From: Hirudinaria manillensis | Taxonomy: Eukaryota > Annelida > Clitellata > Hirudinida > Hirudinidae | NCBI GenBank assembly: GCA_034509925.1 | Contig: CM067528.1 | Location: forward strand, 5,352,501-5,416,500 | Length of the DNA stretch: 64,000 nucleotides | Reading direction: 5' to 3' | Part shown: positions 19,641 to 33,311 of the stretch, in pieces | Layout: every line of letters starts with the position of its first letter | Position numbering within the stretch: position 1 is the stretch's first letter | Position numbers and translations under genes: made by a program | The notes under the pieces: model-generated | Databases searched by the model: none | Seen by the model: only the letters and a program-made list of their open reading frames with translations | What the model was told of the DNA's origin: nothing

Positions 19641-22600
19641 CGAAAGTATCCTGCAATTAAGTCCATGGAGTTGAAAAAGTCCAAAAAGGCGTTGAATGAA
19701 ATTGAAAAGTGGACGAGATAAAAACAAAAGAATTTTAACGATTCCAGGTTCTCGTGTAATCGCGAGGCGGAGGTTGAAGTGAAAAAGGAATGAAACACAG
19801 AGAATGAAATCAGAGGTCGAAAGAATGTTGTCTTCTTCAAGAATTACTGTCCATCTTGTCATCTCAGAGCAGGAAACAACGTGGATTTATGATCGGCGGA
19901 TATCTTTTTAATGAGCCATTTTTCCCATCCTCTCCGGACGGATCTGCTTCTAATGTCACATGACGATGTTTGTGCCAGCTAAATTGACTCTCAATCTTGC
20001 TCTATTACTCGGTCTTACGGATAGGATAATCTGCAGTCTTTCTTGGCGAAGCTTTGAAAATGTTTTTGCATTCATTTTTTGAGCGGATCTGGAAATTAAT
20101 ATCAATTTATAGCCTCTCATCACTTTTCGGCTTCATATGATCGAGCGTTTTTCGACATTTTTCAGAAAATTAATAAAAATGATTAAATCAATATCAGCAG
20201 GCGATGGTTCGTGCCTGAAAAAGGTTTTCATCGAGATCGTATTTTCTCCATTTCGAGTAATAAACAATAATTTCATGCAATCGACTTCTTCAATTTTTAA
20301 TGAGCGAAATTTACGAAGCTTAGGAAAGAAATACTGAAAGTGAAAGGGATGAAGGAAAGTATCGGCTTCTTGGCGGAGTTGCTGACCTGGAAAAATCAAT
20401 GGAGGATGAAGTTGGAGGAGGTGGATGGCATTTCCGGGAAGAATGAAATTCGAGATGAAATTCACGGATTGAAATCCCTGCGTTTGTCTGTCGATAAATA
20501 ATGGAGGAATCGGTAAAAGAATTGGTGCCCGAGAGCTAACTGGACTTGCTCTTCGGATTAGCATCGGCTATGAAAGATGGCTTCTACTGACTGCTGGAAA
20601 TGATGATCGATCGCGCCATTAAGACGCTGCCACGATAACTCTTTCCAAAGTCAGACCCTTCCTCTTTTCCGGGTTCACTCCATAAAACCACCCTCTCTTG
20701 CCGTGGCGAATTAATTGCAGGCCAGTCTAGCGTGGGATTGCAATTCTCTAATGAATATTCAATAAATTCTGACGCCCCCTGATTCGCAGGACCCAATCAA
20801 TGCCAGTCCTTTCCTATCAGAAAATGCCATGAAACCTTAACGGCTCTCAGTCATTGGGAAATTATTTCACTTTAAAACGCATAAAATCGCATTTTATTCA
20901 TTCCGAAAATGTTCCAGAATTACTTTAAATAATTGAATTTCAAATTTGTCATTTTTTCCAAATTTTTTTTTAATTTGCGGATTTTGAGGAATTAAAGTAA
21001 AAGATTATTTTTGCAAAAATTTATTTTTCAAAATGACTCGAACGTCTTTCTTGCATAAAAATAAAAATATAAAAAAAGTAATAATAATAAATAATTTGTC
21101 AATTATTTCATTAAGTGGGTGCTCATACTTCTTGCCAGAAGAAATAAGAAGAAATTACAATTGATCTGCAGGAATAATTTGTTGCCGGAATGGTTCCAGT
21201 TGCATTCCAGGGAGGAAAATAAGTTGCACTGCTTGGTGTCTACACCTGGAACCGTTGGAAAGATGGATGAAAGTTAAAATAGAAACACGTCTGCCTCCGA
21301 AACCCAAAAAGGCGCCAATTTCTGAGGACACCACCCATTGGTTATTCAGCTTTCAAAAACTGTTGCTTGATTTGACTGGTCTCTCAGGAACTTGCGGGAT
21401 GATGAATTAATTAAAATTTGGAAAATTAAATAAAATAAATTCATTTGAAAATAAAATTATCGCTTCATTCTCTCAACATTTCCGACTTACTTACGAATCA
21501 TTTTATAAACAACGGCATTTTTGGTTTTTAAATTTAAGGTTATAAACAAGAAAAATATTTACGTCTGGAAAAGAATTGAAAAATCATGACATGAAGAATA
21601 TCGATGAAGATGAAGAAGTGCCCGGTTGTAGCTCTTTGGACGGCGATTATGGAAGCTTGGAAAACGTTCGGGAAAAGTCCCAAAACATCTCTTAACGTTC
21701 TGCTATGGATTCCTCGCTACCAAGACTTCAGAACTTTGTTCGTGTTTCTCGCCGGAAATCGAATCATTTTCTGCCATTTCAACCGTAATGATTCCAAGAA
21801 AGTTCTAATCGTAATTAACAGTTCAATTTTAATTCTTCCGTAACTTCTCAGTCTCCTCCAACTTGAGAAACAACTTCAAATCTTGATTCGTGTGACTTTC
21901 CTTTTTGAACATTTAAAATTTAAAATTCAACTTTTATTTTCAAGTTTAGTTTTAACATTAAACCTTATTTACGACCGAATTGCGCATCACTCGGTACAAA
22001 AAAAGAACATTCCGCAAGACTTTCACTCCCAAACTCTTTGGATGGCAACGAGCGCGTGGCATGACGGAGAAATTGCTGATAATGTTTTTATTTCCAACGG
22101 CAAAATGGACATTTAAAGAAAAATGGCGGGGATTTTGTGAGTGACTTTTGAATGCATCCAAGTGAAGTGATAAGGAGTTCCATCAATTCAGGTTGAATCG
22201 ATGATCGTCATCTTTTTCTTTTTACCCAGCATTTCAATCTCACGATCGAACATCAGTTGTGAAGTTTTGTAGACGCTTAGGTTTGCAAATTGCTTCAAAC
22301 CGGGAAGATTTCCAAACGTGTTTCGCTAATTTCATCGACTTTAACGAACTTGTGACATTTTTGGCACATTTAAGTTTTGCTCAACGAAAAGGTTTCTTGG
22401 AAATTCAAAGTTTAAAATCCACTTCTCGATAGCATCTCTTTTTAAAATCATTATTTTCAGCCTTTTTCGGTGAAAAGTCACAAGTTGTTTTTGCAAAGTT
22501 TGCAAGTGCAAATTCGTAACGGACCAATTACAGCGCCATTAACGGCGGCTCGAATGACTCTTTCACTGGACGAATGGCAAGAATATGATAATTCGATTTA

Positions 22601-23669
22601 ATTTTTAATTTAATTTAATTACAAATTCACGTAATTTAAGTGTAAATTCAACTAAAAAAAGTTAAAAAATCGGAATTCACTCGGTGAGGAATGGAAAATG
22701 ATCAGGTGATCTCATAAAATGAACGATGGCGTCACGGAAAATTGTGGATTATTTGGAGTGACATATTTATATAATAGTTTTATTTAATTATAACATATTA
22801 TTAACATATTAATGTTATATATTTATAATTTAATTAAATATTAAAATATTAAATATAAACACAGGTATAATCGTACATACCAAGAAAAAGTACCTTATGA
22901 ATGTACTTTGTATATGTTGTGTATGTATTATTTGTTTGTGAGCAACAACATTGCATGGTATGGCAGGCAGATTGTATTGTATGCTACAAAGTGTATAATT
23001 TGTGTTAAAAAAAGATTTACAATCTCTGGTGTGTAAGAAACAAATAGTAATTTAATTTAATCAGAGAAACATGCTTCAATTATAACTTCCGACTACCCAT
23101 ATATTAAACAACAACAACAACAGCAACAACCTCTAGCATCAAGAAGCGAGTTGAACCACGTCTTGTAATTTAAGGCAGTCCACGTTTGTTGCCAACGACA
23201 CCGGGAGGTTGTGAATGTTGCGTGTTTCGGAGAAAATGAGTTTCAATGTTGAGAGAAGTTGCTTTGTGATTGCATTTGCACCTCCATCCTCTGCTCGTAA
23301 CGACAACAACAGCAACAACAACAACAACAGCAACAGCAAACATATGATTACGACTGATAATGTAATTTTACCAACTTATCGACAGATTAATTACGGAATA
23401 AATTAAGGAGTTTAGCAGACAACAAAAAAAAAAAGAAAAAATAAATAAAAAAATAAATAAAAAAATAGAGCATAAAACGTTTAAGGAACGCACAAACGTT
23501 CTTTAAAAAAGTCGAATAAAACATTCATTCGCCTCTCTAATTGAACTTTTGGACATCACGTGATCATTTTTGGATCCATGGAAAATTATTCTTGTCGGGC
23601 AATAATCAAAATTAATCATTTTCATTAACACAACAATAATTTGTCACTCCTTTTATCCGTTCACCGTCC

Positions 23670-23975
23670 GCCCATCCATCCATTCGTCCATCCATCCATC
23701 CATCCATCCATCCATCCATCCATCCATCCATCCATCCATCCATCCATCCATCCATCCATCCATCCATCCATCCATCCATCCATCCATCCATCCATCCATC
23801 CATCCATCCATCCATCCATCCATCCATCCATCCATCCATCCATCCATCCATCCATCCATCCATCCATCCATCCATCCATCCATCCATCCATCCATCCATC
23901 CATTCATCCATCCATTCACCCATCAATCCATCCGCCCGTCCTTCCATCCACCCGTCCATCGGCTCAGCCAGCCAT
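23670..23975 (+). repeat. CCAT tetranucleotide microsatellite
   Basis: The core at about 23687-23903 is perfect CCAT; both edges decay (CATT, CGTC, CACC units). The same unit and strand occur in the array at 37837. Confidence 0.95.
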
Positions 23976-25357
23976 CAGTTGACGTTAATTTTTGAAAAAA
24001 GCTGGCATGTTATGAAATTGTTAGAAATCCGGCAAGAAAGTCTTGATTAAAAGAGCATAAACCAGCTGTCAATTAAGTCCAGGCCATGAATAATTCAGGA
24101 CTTTTGAGGAACAAAACGTGATTGCAGCTAAATTGAGTCCATGATTCAGATGTGCTTCGGAGTTTCTTCGTGAAAATATCAATTTCTCGCAAAAATGAGA
24201 AAGAATTATGAACAGAAATATTATTCCAGGACTTGTTAAATTATTGACAGCAACATAAATATCATTCAATATCATACGAATCTCGCGCCTCAATCTGCGT
24301 TTTTCTCGCTGCGCGAGGTAGGTAAGTTTCACGCTGTTCTTGTCGTCGTCGTCGTTGTTGCTGTTGCTGTTCTTGTTGTTATTATTGTTGTTGTTGTTGG
24401 CACAAGTCTGGCAATGTTGCTATGTTGTCGTTGACGCTGGTGTTGTTTGCCGCTGCGGAAGAGGAAGTGGGAGGTGGGAGGTTGGATCTGATATTTTCGA
24501 CTCATAAACTGGGAATGTTTCATTTCGCCGGTTGTCATGGCAACTCGTGATGGCCCGTGAGTGGAATGCAATAATTTTCCTTGGAAAGTAATTTCTCAGA
24601 CTCAGCTTCAAACGATGTTGGAAGCCAAAAAGAGGAAAATTTTCTGTCGCTCGAGGCATAACATGACGCTTGTGATGAGACGGTAATAGAGCTCTTGCTG
24701 CTACTACTTGCAGATGATGCTGATGGTGATGATGATGATGGTAATGATGATGACGGTGATGATCACTGCCATAGGGATGTCATGATAGCGTAGATGGTGT
24801 TGGAGACGGCTGTGAAGCCAAGGAGATGATGACGATGACGATGACGTGATGGCGCACATGACATGCGCAGGGAATAACTTCGATTTAAAGCGCTAATGAA
24901 CTGGAAAATACAAATTGAGGCGCGAATCGATTTGATGCCCCGTGAAGTCCACGAGCTCTGAGTTCAAACCCTGGCGAGGTTTCCATTCTCGGAATAAATT
25001 ATGACAATACTTTTCAAACTTTGGTGCTTTTTATTCTTGGAATAAATTATGATAATTATTATTGTAGCGCTTTGTTTTTTAACGCTCGACGTTCACGTGA
25101 TCTACCGACACTGCCATAATTTGAAACTTAACTTAATTAACTCGAATTAAATGAACGAATAAATGGCATTTAAATAAATATTGAATTAAATTTAAATAAA
25201 TATTTTAAAGGTGGTAACGCTATTAATCATAATAAACGTGAATTATTCACGGAATAAAATGTAAAATAAAATAAAATAAAATTATATGTGAAATGTTTGA
25301 AGTCCCCTTTTCAACGTTTTTTAAATTTCATGACTTCGCAAGTAGACATCACCGAGT

Positions 25358-25445
25358 GGGCCATGGCTGGAACATCAGTGGAACATCGCCGGTACATTAC
25401 TGGCACACTACCGGCACGTCAATGGCTCATCGCCGGCGTATCGCT
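25358..25445 (+). repeat. Degenerate 11-bp repeat with fixed GG, eight units
   Basis: Eight consecutive 11-bp units each start GG, for example GGAACATCAGT, GGAACATCGCC and GGCTCATCGCC. Sequence otherwise varies. Confidence 0.7.
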
Positions 25446-25806
25446 GAACTGGAATTATCATAACAAGCAGCTTTTGTGTTCCTAGTCAGTGCAGGTTGCT
25501 TTAAAATCCACACTCGTTCAAAGATTGTTATATACTTGTTACCTGAGGATGGAATTTGACAAAAGTCCTGCATTTCAATATCTTATTTTTGAACATATCG
25601 AAGCTAATAGATTCTTCTCAAGTTTTTTAAAATGTTTTTTTACCCTTTAATTCTTCGTGAATAAACTTTCAATTTTTTCTTTTTTTTAAATTCAAACATT
25701 CAACGATGTCGTTTGATGTTGTATGAGTGCGTAGTCTGCGTTGTTCCTAAGAAATCTGATGATCCATGTTCGTAGGGCCTCGAAAGAAATGGATACAAGA
25801 CAACCT

Positions 25807-25949
25807 ATTGTGCATACCTACTGGGTACATCTACTGTGTACAACTATTGGGTGCATCTATTGGGTACATCTATTGTGTACAACTATTGCGTACGCCTATT
25901 GTGTGCAATTGTTGAGTACAAACGATGAATACACGAGTTGAGTACATGA
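25807..25949 (+). repeat. Degenerate 13-bp minisatellite, about eleven units
   Basis: Units resemble ATTGTGTACAACT or ATTGGGTACATCT with a 13-bp period kept for about 143 bp; the last three units drift. Confidence 0.8.
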
Positions 25950-26182
25950 GGTATCCATTCCTTTGAAAGGGATCACATATTTTCTTGTCATCTCAAATTC
26001 GAAATATTTTTCAGCTTTTAGATAAGAAATATTTTAAATATTTCACGAAAAATGGTTTTAAATTTCTTTTACAGAAACAACGAAAGAATTATTTGCCCAT
26101 AAAATCAATAAAACTACCAAGATTGAATGAGTAACTTCATCACGAGTGTTTTACTGGTTAGTTTAATTTAATTCATCTGACT

Positions 26183-26183
<1 letters not shown>

Positions 26184-26247
<64 letters not shown>

Positions 26248-26248
26248 C
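26184..26248 (+). repeat. AAT microsatellite
   Basis: About 21 perfect units. Confidence 0.95.
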
Positions 26249-26358
26249 AACAGCATAATAACATGTAAAGAAATAATATATTAATATGAACAAATAATAT
26301 ATTAATATGAACAAATAATATATAGATTCAATAAAGCCTGTCAAACGTTTCGCGACCG

Positions 26359-26506
26359 GATGTTGTGATGTTGTGGTGTTGTGGTGTTGTGATGTTGTGA
26401 TGTTGTGGTGTTGTGGTGTTGTGGTGTTGTGATGTTGTGGTGTTGTGGTGTTGTGGTGTTGTGATGTTGTGGTGTTGTGATGTTGTGGTGTTGTGATGTT
26501 GTGATG
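26359..26506 (+). repeat. 8-bp repeat TTGTGRTG, about 18 units
   Basis: TTGTGATG and TTGTGGTG units alternate irregularly with no length change, giving a His-Asn-Thr-rich minus-strand artefact translation. Confidence 0.9.
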
Positions 26507-26995
26507 ACGCAAAAGTGTTCATTTTATTTAAGCTGCTTCGCCAACCACCTCGAATCCACAATCCCCATTTTTTATGACGAATATTTTATATTTTATATAT
26601 TTTAAATTTCACATTTTATAATATACATATTTTATATTTTATGTATTTTATATTTTATATTTTACATATTTTATATTTCATATTTTATAATATATTTTAT
26701 ATTTTACAATATATTTCATATTTTATAACATTTGCATTATGGTTTCTACATTTATGGTGTTATTAATAATTTAAATGGAACAATTACTGATAATAAATCA
26801 GTTCAGTGCTGCCATCTTCATCATAGTTGAATTAGTTGTGGATTTCACAAAAGACTTTGAAATCTGAGATTTAAGGATCCCATGGAACTTGTGCCGTGAC
26901 CTGATCACAGAATATTTTTAGTTCATTTTATTTTGCCAAAGAATCCATAACCCATGTAGACTTTGGATGAATTTAACTTATTACTAGTGCTATTA

Positions 26996-27111
26996 ATAAT
27001 ATAATATAATATAATATAATATAATATAATATAATATAATATAATATAATATAATATAATATAATATAATATAATATAATATAATATAATATAATATAAT
27101 ATAATATAATA
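26996..27111 (+). repeat. ATAAT pentanucleotide microsatellite
   Basis: About 23 perfect five-base units. Confidence 0.95.
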
Positions 27112-27941
27112 GTGGAAATATTATCTTTTTGTAAATTTATAAATAATTGAATTAATTTAGGAATCGTGAGTGATGTCCAGCATGCAGCCTCTTTGATCTT
27201 CTTGAAATTATTTTTCCTTTTAACTTTTTCCGTTCATTTAATCATTTAATTTAATTTATTTAAAAATGTTTTTATTTCGCCTGGAAATCATTTTTAACAT
27301 TTAATTAAAAACACATTCAAATATTTTTCCGTGGAATTAATTCCCAAGAAATCACTTCCGAGAAACTATTTTCAAGAAATTATTGTCTTGAAATTATTCT
27401 TTTTTGCACAATAAATTCGGCCATAATACAAAATTACGTATCGTAAGCCCTCATTTGTCATAGGCATAGTCATCATCATCATCATCATCATCGTCGTCAT
27501 CACCATCGTCATCATCATCATCATCATCATCAACATGTGAAAGTTGGAATTATTTTAAATTCGATATTTTTAAAATAAAAACTTTTTAAAACTTAATCAA
27601 TGAAATGGAATGTACGTGCAATTATTAAATTATTGCTTAAATTATGCAACACCAATTAGACAAATTTGAAATAATATTTTTCATTTAACATGAAATTAAA
27701 ATTAAATAGAATTTTAATTAAAAGAAATCTTCAGAAAATGACATAAAATTAATTATATTTACAAAACCTTTAAGTCGTTATTTCTCAAGGTTTTGCTTTA
27801 AAAACGTACCACTTCTTTCTTGGAAATTTTTAGATTTTAAAGGAAATAATTGCAAATTATTGAAAATTATTGAATAAATCCGATCAAATTGGAACTGCTT
27901 TCTTTTGTGCTTCAAAAATAGTTTTGAATTAAATTCATCAA

Positions 27942-28070
27942 CGTCGTCGTCATCATCATCATCATCGACGTCGTCATCATCGTCGTCGTCGTCATCATCA
28001 TCATCACCATCATTATCGACGTCGTCATCATCATCATCGTCGTCGCCGTCATCATCATTATCATCATTGC
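27942..28070 (+). repeat. CAT/CGT/CGA microsatellite
   Basis: ATC-type triplets with regular CGTCGT interruptions. A related run is at 27473-27533. Confidence 0.9.
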
Positions 28071-28630
28071 AACTTTTAGTCGCTATAGTTATTTATAAGA
28101 TAATTTACAAGCCACGATTTCAATTGCTTTTCTGATGTTATGTTATTAAATATTTTTAAATGTTTATTTGTAAAATGTGTTGCTGTTGTTGTTGTTGTTG
28201 TTGTTGCCAGTCATTGTTTCGCATCGACACGTGGGTGTTGTTGGGCGTTGCAGGAAGATTATAAATATTTATGAATGTATTTGCAAATATTTACGATTCC
28301 ATGTAAGGTTCAATGAATATTTCAATGTATTTTTCGTTTAAATAATTATTTTTACTTTAAATATTTATTTTTAATTTATTTATCTAGAAACGAATAACTG
28401 ACAAAAACCTTCTTGACAAAATCATGGATAGGATTTGATGTCTTAAAGAATTATTTCTATTTGATGATGAATTTGTAATAAATGTTTAATAAATGTTTAA
28501 TAAATGGTTAATAAATCAATGTTACTTCATTTCCATGAATCTTTTATTATTTATTTGTTTTAACATTTGTAACCAATTGTTTCAAAAGTATAGAATTACT
28601 TTCTCATCACAGTTTAAAACTATAAATGAA

Positions 28631-28661
<31 letters not shown>

Positions 28662-28903
28662 AAATTATTTTTTTAATAACCTAAAATATAATAAAATATG
28701 AATTTATTAAAATTCCATCCACTTGAACATTGCGAGAATTTTAATTTCTAATTTCTAATTTTAATTATTATTTCTATAAATCAATTTGTTTTTATTTTTA
28801 ACTTTTAAAATGTTAAATTAAAAATAAAAAATGGTTTGAAATGAAAACATTTCACTGAAAGGACTTAGGAAAGTAGTGCAATCTATCTTCCTCCTCATTT
28901 TCT

Positions 28904-28960
28904 TCAGCCATCATCGTCATCGTCGTCCTCTTCCTCCTCTTCCTCCTCCTACTCCTCCTC

Positions 28961-28992
<32 letters not shown>

Positions 28993-29027
28993 CATCAACA
29001 GAATCATCATCATCATCATCATCAGCC
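28904..29027 (+). repeat. CAT/CCT mixed microsatellite
   Basis: CCTCCT-type units pass into CATCAT units. Confidence 0.85.
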
Positions 29028-29204
29028 ACGTCTTCTTCGTCATATTCATGCTCCACGTCCCCAGTACTTGAAAATTCATAGAATTTGTGTTTAAAGCAAA
29101 AGAAGTTTTGGAAAAGTTTTTATTTTTATTTAATTTGTAAATTTAAAATTCTCGTCGATTTGCTATTTATTCGAGTAATGGAGAGGCATTTAAATATGTT
29201 ACGA

Positions 29205-29395
29205 ATCGTTGATGGATTGAAGGATCGAAAGATGGATTGAAGATTGAAATGAAGGAGCGAAGGGGTTGGATTGAAGGATCGAAAGATGGATTGAAGATTG
29301 AAATGAAGGAGCGAAGGGGTTGGATTGAAGGATCGAAAGATGGATTGAAGATTGAAATGAAGGAGCGAAGGGGTTGGATTGAAGGATCGAATGAG
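29205..29395 (+). repeat. 54-bp tandem repeat, three full copies plus part
   Basis: Starts of AGGATCGAA recur at 29221, 29275, 29329 and 29383, exactly 54 bp apart. Because 54 is a multiple of three, minus-strand frames stay open and repeat an 18-residue motif. I do not regard this as coding. Confidence 0.9.
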
Positions 29396-30040
29396 GGATG
29401 AGAAGCAACTGGGTGGGTCAATGATTTTTGAGTGTCGTTGGAAATATTCTCGACACTCCAATTGTTTTGTTTCTTCGTTGCCATGGCGACGCGGATGTCA
29501 ATGGCTTCTGGAATTAGAAGATCTTTGTGTTCCAACTCTCCTTTGTCTGTCCACGTGACGCGAAAGTTTCTGCCGGAATTGATTCTTTAATCTTTTTATT
29601 TACTCAGACATTTATTTTTGACATTTTATTTCAGAAAAAGAAAAAAATAAAATAAATATATAAATTGTGTTTTGAAAATTTATTTGCAAGACTTTAAAAT
29701 TCAACTCAACTGATCAGGAAACATAAACAAACATTCCCAGAATTAAAATTTGAACTTTTTCTATCGTCGGAATAATTTTTTAAAGTTTAAATGGAATTAA
29801 AATCGTTTTATTAAGTAGGAATCCATCTCGTCGTCATCATCATCGTCATCATCATCATCATCATCATGCATTTCCAGTCATTAAATTCATGAATAACAAT
29901 GAGGCAACAAACAACAACAACAACAGCAACAAGAGGCTGTCCGTTTTCGTATCAACGATCGATGTTCGCTAAGAAGTTGAACCACGTTTTTCTTTCATTG
30001 TTGTGACAGCATTCCGTGAAATTTGTCAGACAGGCTTTTA

Positions 30041-30392
30041 TGTTTCAATCCCTCTGCATAGATGTTTCAATCCCTCTGCATAGATGTTTCAATCCATCTG
30101 CATAGATGTTTCAATCCCCGTGCGTAGATGTTTCAATCCCTCTGTATAGATGTTTCAATCCCTCTGTATAGATGTTTCAATCCCTCTGTATAGATGTTTC
30201 AATCCCTCTGCATAGATGTTTCAATCCCTCTGTATAGATGTTTCAATCCTTCTGTATAGATGTTTCAATCCCTCTGTATAGATGTTTCAATCCCTCTGTA
30301 TAGATGTTTCAATCCCTCTGTATAGATGTTTCAATCCCTCTGCATAGATGTTTCAATCCCGCTGCATAGATGTTTCAATCCCTCTGTATAGA
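30041..30392 (+). repeat. 22-bp minisatellite, 16 units
   Basis: The unit TGTTTCAATCCCTCTGTATAGA is repeated sixteen times with no indel (352 bp). Main variation is GCATA versus GTATA. No unique spacers are present, so it is not CRISPR-like. Confidence 0.95.
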
Positions 30393-30861
30393 TGTTGCAC
30401 TCCTCACCGCGATCCTCCATCTTCTTCCATCACCATCCATCCATCATCCACCTGGTCACGTGGTTCACTTTAATGACGCCTGTGCATCCATCAAGCGTGA
30501 ATTAATTCACTTCAGGCAGGTTCTGAATTGTTGTTCGTCACTTGCAATGAATTGTTTCAAAAACCTTTCAAAGCCTTTGTTTTGTTTGCCCTCTTTGTTT
30601 GGGGTTGTTCGTGCTTTGCAAGCTTTTACGTTTTCCATGTTTGCTTCTTTGTATGTGTATATATATTGTATATATATATTCATAGTTTGTAATTATATTA
30701 TATTAAATGTAATATATAATATATATATATAATATATAATATATATATATATTATATTTTATATTTTAAGTTTTCCACGTTTGGTTCTTTTGCATGTGTT
30801 TGTATAAATATCATAAAACCATTTATGAGTTAACTTAATAATATGTCTGGCGCTATTTTGC

Positions 30862-31031
30862 TTATTTGATTGTTTAATTATTTGATAAACATGATATACA
30901 AATATAAACAATTTGTATACTTTAGTATTTAATACTTTTATTTTGATTATTTGATTGTTTAATTATTTGATAAACATGATATACAAGTATAAACAATTTG
31001 TATATTTTAGTATTTAATACTTTTTATATAT
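30862..31031 (+). repeat. 85-bp tandem duplication
   Basis: Two near-identical 85-bp units (TTATTTGATTGTTTAATTAT...) sit side by side, starting at 30862 and 30947. Each contains TATAAACAA, a forkhead-like core. Confidence 0.9.
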
Positions 31032-31964
31032 TCTTATATATATATTGCATGATGTATATCCTTCAGCCGATATATATATACATAAGTATCGACCAGCCGA
31101 CCAAAACGCATGAAAGAGATTTCAAGGTTTTGTGCCCGGATGGAATCTAATTTATTTTTTATATGCATTTCATTTAAAATTTACTTAATTTTAATGTATA
31201 TTCCATTTATTTAACTGTTGAAAAGTTAATTTCCTTCTTTCTTGTGGACTTTGAGTTCCTGTCAAAGGATGGACGTATGAAGATGCATGACTTCAAAAAC
31301 TATTGTCCACCTCTTTTACTATGAAGGCGATGTTGATGATGATGATGACGATGTTGATGACGATGATGATGATGACGACGATAATTATGTTTTTGTAAAA
31401 ACTTGACCGATGATTGTTCAACTCGACATAGGAAACTAATTAATATCCACTCAGGTAAACAACAACAACAACAACAAACATTAGCAACAACTATTCATTC
31501 ATTTTTCTTCAATTAATCTTTTGTTTACATCTTATGTAGGTCACGACAAGGAAATCCCCAGGCTGCCCCATGATTCTGATCACCTGATTGGCTGGTTCTT
31601 CCTCTTTCATCGACTTCTTTTAACCTGTCCTTGAAGAACCTCTTGCATCGTTCTCAGTGCTCCTCAGACTTTGTCGTGTTCCACGGTGGTTTTCTTAAAA
31701 TTTTCACTTTTCTTTTAATTTGTTGACTCAAGAATCGTGTTCTTCAAATTATTTTTTTTGCTTCTGTACTTCACCAGCAGTGGTTTTGGCCCTGAAGGAT
31801 GCTCAGTTTTTTTGCCAATTTTAAACACTTCTACGATTTCCTCGTCGATTTTCTTTCCTGTAACTTCATCCAAGAGTTTCAGAACAGGTTCTTTGTTTCA
31901 TTAATTGAATTTGTAATATTATAAATTCAAATATGTTCTGTTAAAATTATAAACTGCTATGTTC

Positions 31965-31998
<34 letters not shown>

Positions 31999-32080
31999 CT
32001 CTTTATCTTTTCCATGACTTCAATCTTTCTTTTTGTACATGTGACTGAATCTTGAACGCTTTCCAATGTTTAATCATCGC

Positions 32081-32156
<76 letters not shown>

Positions 32157-32290
32157 TAATTATTATAATAATAATATAATTATATTATAATATTATATTA
32201 TAATAATTATTATAATAATATAATAATAATAATAATAATAATATAATTATTATAATAATAATAATAATATTATTATTATATTTTTAAGAA
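32081..32290 (+). repeat. AAT run and AT palindromic tract
   Basis: A perfect AAT run to 32155 is followed by interleaved ATAAT and ATTATT blocks that are largely self-complementary and could extrude a cruciform. Confidence 0.85.
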
Positions 32291-32537
32291 TTACAAGATT
32301 ACTATTGACTCTATGCTCTTAAACAGCAACAACAACTATAATAATAATATTAATAATAATAATAGAAATAATTTCTCAAAAATCACAAAAGGATGACAAA
32401 GTGCGCATGAATATCATTGGTCATTTGATTGATGGAACCTGCAATATGCAGTCGAGCAGTTTCTGACGCCTGCAGCTATTCACATCGAGTCTGACACTTG
32501 CTTCCCGCCGTAAAACCTGGTCTTACCTCGTCCTCGT

Positions 32538-32650
32538 CTGGCAGATATTAGATAGCAAGCCATCACTATCATCACCTGGCAGATATTAGATAGCAAGCCA
32601 TCACTATCATCACCTGGCAGATATTAGATAGCAAGCCATCACTATCATCA
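32538..32650 (+). repeat. 38-bp tandem repeat, three units
   Basis: CTGGCAGATATTAGATAGC begins units at 32538, 32576 and 32614, essentially identical. Confidence 0.9.
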
Positions 32651-33097
32651 CTATCATATAGTTCGTATGAAAACATAGTTTGTTTGTTTTTTGTATAACC
32701 ACATAAGTGCATTCGTCTGGCATGAGTTACGATTGTTTTTATGAATTGTTTGTGAATTGTTAAGAAATTAAATAAAATCCCGACCAAAGCAAAGCTTTAA
32801 AATCACTTTGGCGAGTGGTAAAGTTATGATGATATTATTACGACTTAAGTGATGATATCGTCATATCTAGCCAGGTACTATCAAAGGTTGATTGCCTAAA
32901 TGCTTGACTGGATGAGGTACTAAATGTTGAACTGGAACGGATTTATACGAAAGAACTTCAGATTGAATTCCGTCCAAGTTCTCCACGCTCGAATGATTTC
33001 TCGGATCATAATCATAATCCGTCATGACACCTCAACGTGACGGGATTTGACATTTCAAGATACCGGGACAACTTTAAGACCGTGCCTGGATGCATTG

Positions 33098-33311
33098 TTG
33101 CAGCCGATGACGATGATGATAATGATGATGACGATGGCGATGACGAAAACGATGATGATAATGATGACGACGATAGCGATGATGATAATGATGATGACGA
33201 CGACGACGGTGATGATAATGATGACGATGATAGCGATGATGATAATGATGATGACGACGACGACGATGATGATAATGATGACGATGACGATGAGGATGAT
33301 AATGAAGAGGA
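33098..33311 (+). repeat. GAT/GAC array with 57-bp higher-order unit
   Basis: Triplets GAT, GAC and AAT recur with an AGC triplet every 57 bp. The translation is Asp/Asn-rich and not a gene. Confidence 0.85.

Noticed and set aside
20133-20564. 143-codon minus-strand frame
   Set aside because: No recognisable domain, AT-rich second half, no splice or promoter context; length is within chance for this much sequence.
30041-30392. CRISPR-like array
   Set aside because: Repeats are directly adjacent 22-bp units with no unique spacers, in an animal genome.
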